The notes beneath the pieces are model-generated. The model ran no database searches and was not told where the DNA came from. It saw only the letters and a list, made by a program, of their open reading frames with translations. A DNA stretch of 64,000 bases, taken from Miscanthus floridulus (Eukaryota > Streptophyta > Magnoliopsida > Poales > Poaceae). The translations under genes and the position numbers were made by a program. The stretch covers positions 107,433,158 through 107,497,157 of the forward strand of contig NC_089587.1 of assembly GCF_019320115.1 (NCBI RefSeq), written 5' to 3'. Of the stretch, positions 63,765-64,000 are shown piece after piece (within the stretch, counting starts at the first letter, position 1; each line of letters begins with the position of its first letter).

Positions 63765-64000
63765 CCTTTGATACCAAAAGTCTCATTTGGGTTTTAGTAA
63801 TTGAATACAACATTTGTGGACTAATGATTTCCTATGTGAGATGAAAGGTAAAGTTCAGTCCACAACCAAGGTTAAGCTACATGAGGCCATGCATGGAGAG
63901 GAGATGGCATGGACATGTGATGCGAATGGCTCAACAAGTGAAGAGATGAGAAGCAAAGGATACTAGAAGTGAAGAAATGAAAGACAGGTGCAAGGCAAAT
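63765..64000. mobile_element. Possible copia LTR fragment, truncated by the window end
   Basis: CTTTGATACCAAAAGTCTCATTTGGGTTTTAGTAATTGAATACAACATTTGTGGACTAATG resembles the start region of the SIRE/Maximus-like LTR seen at 42017 (minus strand; TTTGGTTTTGGTAATTGAGTGACAAC...GGACTAATTGTG). The boundary is not visible, so this is tentative. Confidence 0.4.

Overview
The window is an intergenic, transposon-packed stretch of a grass nuclear genome. The element families (CACTA elements with TTTGCCGAGTG or TTAACCGAGGCGG subterminal repeats, Stowaway, Tourist and hAT-like MITEs, a Pack-MULE, a Tat-type Gypsy element with an antisense ORF, a SIRE/Maximus-like copia solo LTR) are typical of Poaceae and point by inference to an Andropogoneae grass such as sorghum, sugarcane or Miscanthus. 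I found no intact host gene, no rRNA gene, no intact tRNA gene, no CRISPR array and nothing prokaryotic. The only host-gene-like sequence is captured inside transposons.

Layout. 1-3387: 5' part of a CACTA element, with the N-terminal part of its transposase on the minus strand and a ~430-bp-arm inverted repeat near its terminus. 3740-3980: Stowaway MITE. 4345-7099: a ~550-bp direct duplication whose second copy is split by a Pack-MULE (5041-6638) carrying two exons of the [2Fe-2S] domain of an aldehyde oxidase gene. 7285-8400: solo Gypsy LTR (TSD CGTAC). 8455-8905: degenerate tandem array. 11121-19492: two 4,186-bp tandem copies that look identical. 20033-22211: a MULE-like element with long TIRs, into which a truncated LINE and a small CACTA element (holding a promoter-like segment) inserted. 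22304-22937: another small CACTA. 23489-23729: Tourist MITE. 25891-31654: decayed Ty1/copia element on the minus strand, with a hAT-like MITE in its integrase. 32760-32947: Tourist MITE.

33592-46824 is a 13.2-kb Gypsy element (TSD TGCAC) with gag remnants, no pol, a long antisense ORF and a copia solo LTR in the middle. 47690-48040 is a LINE-tail-like repeat. 48811-49480 is a microsatellite cluster with a MITE. 50416-51663 is a small CACTA (TSD ACA). 52249-63322 is a CACTA (TSD TGC) containing a Gypsy element (52875-61352, TSD TTTAG), which itself contains a 739-bp TRIM (58610-59348, TSD AAGTG), plus a separate solo LTR (61409-62721, TSD ATTTG). The right end holds a Stowaway-like MITE and sequence resembling a copia LTR start.

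The strongest unexplained signal is that three different non-autonomous CACTA elements each hold a tRNA-like segment. Each has A- and B-box motifs at tRNA spacing, 70-240 bp from one end, and each reads toward that end. Boundaries are well supported where terminal motifs and target-site duplications agree. Family names and functional roles are inference from recognised motifs, without database searches.
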